This document shows positions 60,755-64,000 of a stretch of DNA of 64,000 nt, piece by piece. This stretch comes from Neoroseomonas marina. Lineage in GTDB: Bacteria > Pseudomonadota > Alphaproteobacteria > Acetobacterales > Acetobacteraceae. Every line of letters starts with the position of its first letter. Positions within the stretch are counted from its first letter, which is position 1. A program made the position numbers and the translations under genes. The DNA lies in assembly GCF_012927745.1 (NCBI RefSeq), contig NZ_JABBKX010000003.1, forward strand, positions 372,001 through 436,000, in the 5' to 3' direction. The notes below the pieces were generated by a model that saw nothing but the letters and a program-made list of their open reading frames with translations, did not search any database and was not told where the DNA came from.

Positions 60755-60763
60755 AATCCTTGC

Positions 60764-60783
60764 GGCGGCGTTCCGGCGCCGCC
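60764..60783. terminator. Hairpin between tandem Bug receptor genes
   Basis: A perfect 7-bp stem GGCGGCG/CGCCGCC (60764-60770 with 60777-60783), loop TTCCGG, ten bases after the stop of the first receptor. Confidence 0.5.
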
Positions 60784-60821
60784 TAGCCTGCCCGGCAAGC
60801 ACATACCGGGAGGACACCAGC

Positions 60822-61790
60822 ATGACGACGCGTCGCGCCCTGATCGCCGGGGCGGGAGTTCTCGCCGCGCCGCTGCCGTTGCGCGCCCAGCCCGCCTGGC
60901 CGGCCGACCGGCCGGTCGAGGTGATCGTGCCCTTCCCCGCCGGCGGCGGCGTGGACGTGATGACGCGCCTCGTCATGCCGCTGGTCGCGGCGCAGATCCC
61001 GGGCCTGCGGCCGGTGGTGGTCAACCGTACCGGCGCGGCCGGGCAGATCGGGCTCGAGGCGCTCTTCAACGCCGCCGGCGACGGCTACACCATCGGGGCG
61101 ACGACGATCCCGGCGCACAACGCGATCCCGCTGGAACGCCAGGTGCGCTACCGCGCGATGGACTTCACCTTCCTCGCGAACATCGTCGAAGATGCGAATG
61201 CCTTCTACGTCCGCGCCGAGAGTCCCTTCCGCAGCGTCGCCGACGTGGTTGCCGCGGCGCGCGCGCGGCCAGGGCAGGTCACCTATGGCACCACGGGCAT
61301 CGGCAGCGACGACCATCTGTTCATGCTGGCCTTCGAGGCCGCGGCGAATGTGCCGCCGATGGTGCAGATCCCGTTCGCGGGCGCGGCGCCGCTGATCCCG
61401 CAGCTGCTCGGCGGGAACATGGACCTCGCGGCGATCAACGTGAACGACGCGCTGCAGCTGAAGCGGGAGGGGAAGCTGCGCATCCTCGCCCAGGCCGCCG
61501 CGCGGCGTCAGCCCGAGGCCGCCGACGTCCCGACCTTCCGGGAGGAAGGCCTCGACGTCATCGCCGGGGCGAGCCGCGGCATCGTCGGCCCGCCGAACAT
61601 GCCCGCGCCCGTCGTCGCGCGCCTCGAGGCCGCCTTCCGCACTGCCGTGAACGACGAGGGCTTCCGCCGCGAGGCCGAGCGCCAGTTCATGCCGCTGCGC
61701 CCCTTGTTCGGCGCCGAGTACAAGGCTTTCGCGCAGGGCGTCGACGACAACCTCCGCCGCCTCTGGCAGGTCCGCCCCTGGCGCGGCTGA
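60822..61790 (+). CDS. Bug/TctC-type periplasmic receptor
   Basis: A 322-residue paralogue of the preceding gene. Shared variants include VPFPAGGGVDVMTRL, GAAGQIGLEALFNAAGDGYTIGAT, GSDDHLFMLAFEAAANV, NMDLAAINVNDALQLKREGKLRILAQA and DVIAGASRGIVGPPN, so the two arose by duplication and form a distinct subgroup of the family. GGGAGGA lies about eight bases before the ATG. No TctAB genes are near. Confidence 0.93.
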   Translation: MTTRRALIAGAGVLAAPLPLRAQPAWPADRPVEVIVPFPAGGGVDVMTRLVMPLVAAQIPGLRPVVVNRTGAAGQIGLEALFNAAGDGYTIGATTIPAHNAIPLERQVRYRAMDFTFLANIVEDANAFYVRAESPFRSVADVVAAARARPGQVTYGTTGIGSDDHLFMLAFEAAANVPPMVQIPFAGAAPLIPQLLGGNMDLAAINVNDALQLKREGKLRILAQAAARRQPEAADVPTFREEGLDVIAGASRGIVGPPNMPAPVVARLEAAFRTAVNDEGFRREAERQFMPLRPLFGAEYKAFAQGVDDNLRRLWQVRPWRG

Positions 61791-61819
61791 CCCAAGTAAC
61801 CAAAGAAGGTTAAGGGGGC

Positions 61820-61847
61820 GCGGGGGAGAAGTTCCCTTCTCCCCCGC
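61820..61847. terminator. Bidirectional hairpin terminator
   Basis: A perfect 12-bp stem GCGGGGGAGAAG/CTTCTCCCCCGC (61820-61831 with 61836-61847), loop TTCC, followed by a pyrimidine run. It separates the convergent receptor and M20 peptidase genes. Confidence 0.8.
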
Positions 61848-61853
61848 TTCTTC

Positions 61854-63032
61854 TCAGAGCCCCGCCTGATCGATCCGCAGGATCGCCCGCGCCATGGCCT
61901 GGGCCCGCGGCACGAAGCTCTCGACCTCGAGGTATTCCTCCGGGCTGTGCGCCAGACCCCCGACGGGCCCGACGGCGCAGAGCGTCGGCGCGCCGAGTGC
62001 CGCGGTGAATCCGGAATCCGCGCAGCCCCCGGTGAACTCCCCTTCCACCTTCAGACCCGTATCGGCCGCGGCCGCCTGATAGACCTTGAACACGCGGTCC
62101 GAGGCCGGCGTCGGGTTCAGCGGCAGGAACTCGCCCTTGATGGTGAGCACGGACTTCGTCCCGGGCACGTAGGCGCGCGCGACGATGTCGTGGATCTTGC
62201 CCATGATCTCGTCGCGGTCGGCGGGCTCGATGTAGCGCAGGTCGATCTGGAACTGGCAGTTCGGCGCGGTGGTATTCACCGACTGCCCGCCCTGGATCAG
62301 GCCGACGTTGAGCGTGATCCCGCGCTTGAGGTCCGTCAGCGCATGGATGGCGACGATCTTGTTCGCCGCCTCCCCGATGGCGCTGATGCCCGCTTCGAAA
62401 TTGCCGCCCGAATGCGCGGCCTTGCCTTCGATGTCGACGACGCTGAACACGCCGCCCTTGCGCGCCTTCACGACATTGCCCGAGGCGCGGCCCGGCTCGC
62501 TGTTGAAGACGACGCGCGCGTTCTTCGCCTCGGCCTCGATGACGGGGCGGCCTTCGGGGCTCCCGATCTCCTCGTCACCGGTGAAGAGCCCGACGAGCGG
62601 GCCCGGCGCGCCGCCGAACTTCGCGAAGGCGGCGAGGACGAACATGTTCATCACGATGCCGGCCTTCATGTCCGCGACGCCGGGGCCGTAGGCGCGCCCG
62701 CCCTTGATCGTGAACGGGCGACGTTCCGGCTCGCCCTTCGGGAAGACCGTGTCGCGATGACCCATCAGCACGATGTTGCTGCGCTGGTTGCCGGTGCCGA
62801 GGGCATGGCCGCCCTCGACGATGCCGCGGATGCAGTCGCCGTGCTTCTGCTGCGGCAAGGTCTCCGTGGGGATGCCGTGGGAGGCGAGGAAGCGCTTCAC
62901 CTGCGTGCCGGTGCGGTCGACGCCGTCCTTGTCGTAGGACCCGCCATCGGTGTTCACCATCTCGGCAAGTTCGGCGAGCATCGCGTCCTTCTGCGATGCC
63001 AGCCAGGCGGTGATCTGCGCTTCCGTGCTCAT
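61854..63032 (-). CDS. M20 family metallopeptidase
   Basis: A 392-residue two-zinc amidohydrolase of the CPG2/ArgE group. Ligands H92 and catalytic D94 (MGHRDTVFP), D121 (GPGVADMKAG), E154 and E155 (TGDEEIGS), E of NSEPGRASG and the C-terminal His of LAHSPEEYLEV. It is related to, but not a close copy of, the M20 gene at 27669. The second ATG (63032) has AGGAG seven bases ahead and is preferred to the ATG at 63038. It lies 55 bases downstream of the amidase gene on the same strand and probably acts on its product or a related amide. Confidence 0.92.
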   Translation of the reverse strand: MSTEAQITAWLASQKDAMLAELAEMVNTDGGSYDKDGVDRTGTQVKRFLASHGIPTETLPQQKHGDCIRGIVEGGHALGTGNQRSNIVLMGHRDTVFPKGEPERRPFTIKGGRAYGPGVADMKAGIVMNMFVLAAFAKFGGAPGPLVGLFTGDEEIGSPEGRPVIEAEAKNARVVFNSEPGRASGNVVKARKGGVFSVVDIEGKAAHSGGNFEAGISAIGEAANKIVAIHALTDLKRGITLNVGLIQGGQSVNTTAPNCQFQIDLRYIEPADRDEIMGKIHDIVARAYVPGTKSVLTIKGEFLPLNPTPASDRVFKVYQAAAADTGLKVEGEFTGGCADSGFTAALGAPTLCAVGPVGGLAHSPEEYLEVESFVPRAQAMARAILRIDQAGL

Positions 63033-63087
63033 GGGCATTCTCCTTGTGGGGCGGAGGATCGCACCGTCGCCGCGCCGCGCAAGGGGC

Positions 63088-64000
63088 TCAGAGCGACGGC
63101 CAGCGATGCGCCCAGGGATGCGCGGCCTCGTATTGCCGCGCGAGCGCGATCAGCCGCCAATCGGCGCCAAAGGGCCCGATGAGCTGCACGCCGATCGGCA
63201 GACCATCCGGCGCGGGATCGACCGGGACGTTCAGTCCCGGCAGGCCGCCCGCATTCACGATGCCGGTGAAGGCGCGGTGATGGGGCGGGCCGAATTGCGT
63301 CGCATCCCAAGGCAGCGCGCCGGCCGAGGGCGTGACGATCACGTCCCAGCTGCGGAAGGCGACGGCGAACTGGGCCTGCACCTCGCGGAACGCGTTCAGC
63401 GCCTCGATGTAGTCGGCGACGGTGAAGCCGGCCGCCTGGTCCATCATCTCCTCGTAGATCGCGCCGATGCGGCCGCGCCAGTCCCGGTCGCGCAGCAGCC
63501 AGGAGAGGCCCGAGGCCGTCAGCACCGGCCAGTGCCGGTCAAAGAGGGCGAGGTCCACGGGCATCGTCCCTTCCTCGACGCGATGCCCGAGCGCGGCGAG
63601 GTTGCGCGCGGCGCCGGCGCAGGACGCCGCGACGGGCGCATCCACCTCCCAATCTCCGAAGCGCGGCACGTAGAGGATGCGCAGCCCCGCGGGCGGCGGC
63701 GGTTCCTCATGCGGGCCGGGAACGCCAACGGACAGCCGGTCCTCATCCAGCGGCCCCTGGATGACCGACAGCACCGTCGCGAGGTCATCCACCGTACGCG
63801 CAAGCGGCCCGATCACCTCGGCATCGTCGAGGATGACCGGCAGCCCGTTGCGCCGCGCGACGCGCCCCGCGGTCGGCTTAAGCCCCAGCAGTCCGCAATG
63901 CGAGGCCGGCCGCCGGATCGACCCGCCCCCATCGGTGCCGAGCGTCACCGGCCCGAAGCCCGAGGCAACCGACGCCGCGCCACCGCCCGTCGAAGCGCCC
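63088..64000 (-). CDS. Amidase (amidase-signature family), 5' part beyond the window
   Basis: At least 304 codons; the frame is open to the right edge (63999). The visible part starts in the signature GASTGGGAASVASGFGPV with the cis-Ser (S of GAST) and continues with TDGGGSIRRPAS, whose Ser is the nucleophile; the catalytic Lys lies in the missing N-terminal part. It hydrolyses a carboxylic amide to acid and ammonia. The C-terminal GLPIGVQLIGPFGADWRLIALARQYE is typical. It is the likely first gene of a unit with the M20 peptidase. Confidence 0.9.
   Translation of the reverse strand, partial: GASTGGGAASVASGFGPVTLGTDGGGSIRRPASHCGLLGLKPTAGRVARRNGLPVILDDAEVIGPLARTVDDLATVLSVIQGPLDEDRLSVGVPGPHEEPPPPAGLRILYVPRFGDWEVDAPVAASCAGAARNLAALGHRVEEGTMPVDLALFDRHWPVLTASGLSWLLRDRDWRGRIGAIYEEMMDQAAGFTVADYIEALNAFREVQAQFAVAFRSWDVIVTPSAGALPWDATQFGPPHHRAFTGIVNAGGLPGLNVPVDPAPDGLPIGVQLIGPFGADWRLIALARQYEAAHPWAHRWPSL

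Noticed and set aside
1-64000. tRNA, rRNA, CRISPR arrays, transposases, phage or defence genes
   Set aside because: None seen on either strand; every large frame is explained by metabolic, transport or housekeeping genes, and no regularly spaced repeats were found.

Overview
The window is 64 kb of very GC-rich, densely packed bacterial chromosome with about 67 protein genes, no rRNA, tRNA, CRISPR array, phage or insertion sequence that I can see. Codon use, the alphaproteobacterial RNase E architecture (insert in the S1 domain, C-terminal GWW motif), a GTTC-N7-GTTC LexA box, and many solute receptors of the Bug/TctC and TRAP families point to an alphaproteobacterium. An Acetobacteraceae (Roseomonas-like) member fits best; that placement is inference.

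Layout. 0.4-3.3 kb: rne. 3.4-15 kb: small exported or unknown proteins, an FMN flavoprotein, a GNAT/DJ-1 pair, two metal-dependent phosphoesterase/amidohydrolase-type genes, an arsenosugar-type glycosyltransferase operon with an HPP membrane protein, a radical SAM gene behind a LexA box, moaB, a sterol-desaturase-like hydroxylase and a lytic transglycosylase. 15-25 kb: a cysteine-free family-4-like uracil-DNA glycosylase, ETF-ubiquinone oxidoreductase, a GST, a NeuD-like acyltransferase coupled to a TRAP receptor, a fumarylacetoacetate hydrolase-like enzyme, an aspartoacylase-like amidohydrolase and an M81 (MlrC) peptidase. 25-36 kb: Zn peptidase, racemase/TauD pair, M20 peptidase, flavin monooxygenase, SDR and PanE-like reductases, EamA exporter, an overlapping divergent cyclotransferase/MBL pair, an LctP-like permease and its neighbouring Bug receptor. 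37-42 kb: TerC, then a TRAP operon with two receptor paralogues (dctP-dctP-dctQ-dctM) coupled to a DNA glycosylase. 42-49 kb: phosphoesterase, hydrolase, second EamA exporter, SAF-domain dehydrogenase, two SDRs and a quinone oxidoreductase. 49-64 kb: branched-chain-type ABC receptor, two tandem Bug receptors, a complete ugpBAEC-like operon, diaminopropionate ammonia-lyase, D-erythronate dehydrogenase, thioesterase, two more tandem Bug receptors, an M20 peptidase and a truncated amidase.

The overall theme is scavenging and breakdown of organic acids, amino-acid derivatives and amides: ten periplasmic receptors feed (or are orphaned from) a small number of permeases, and the enzymes around them are hydrolases, dehydrogenases and lyases. 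Recurrent structural features deserve attention: three separate tandem receptor duplications, each with a perfect hairpin between the paralogues; a 108-bp two-palindrome element that supplies the stop codons of both flanking genes; and divergent genes that share start-codon bases.
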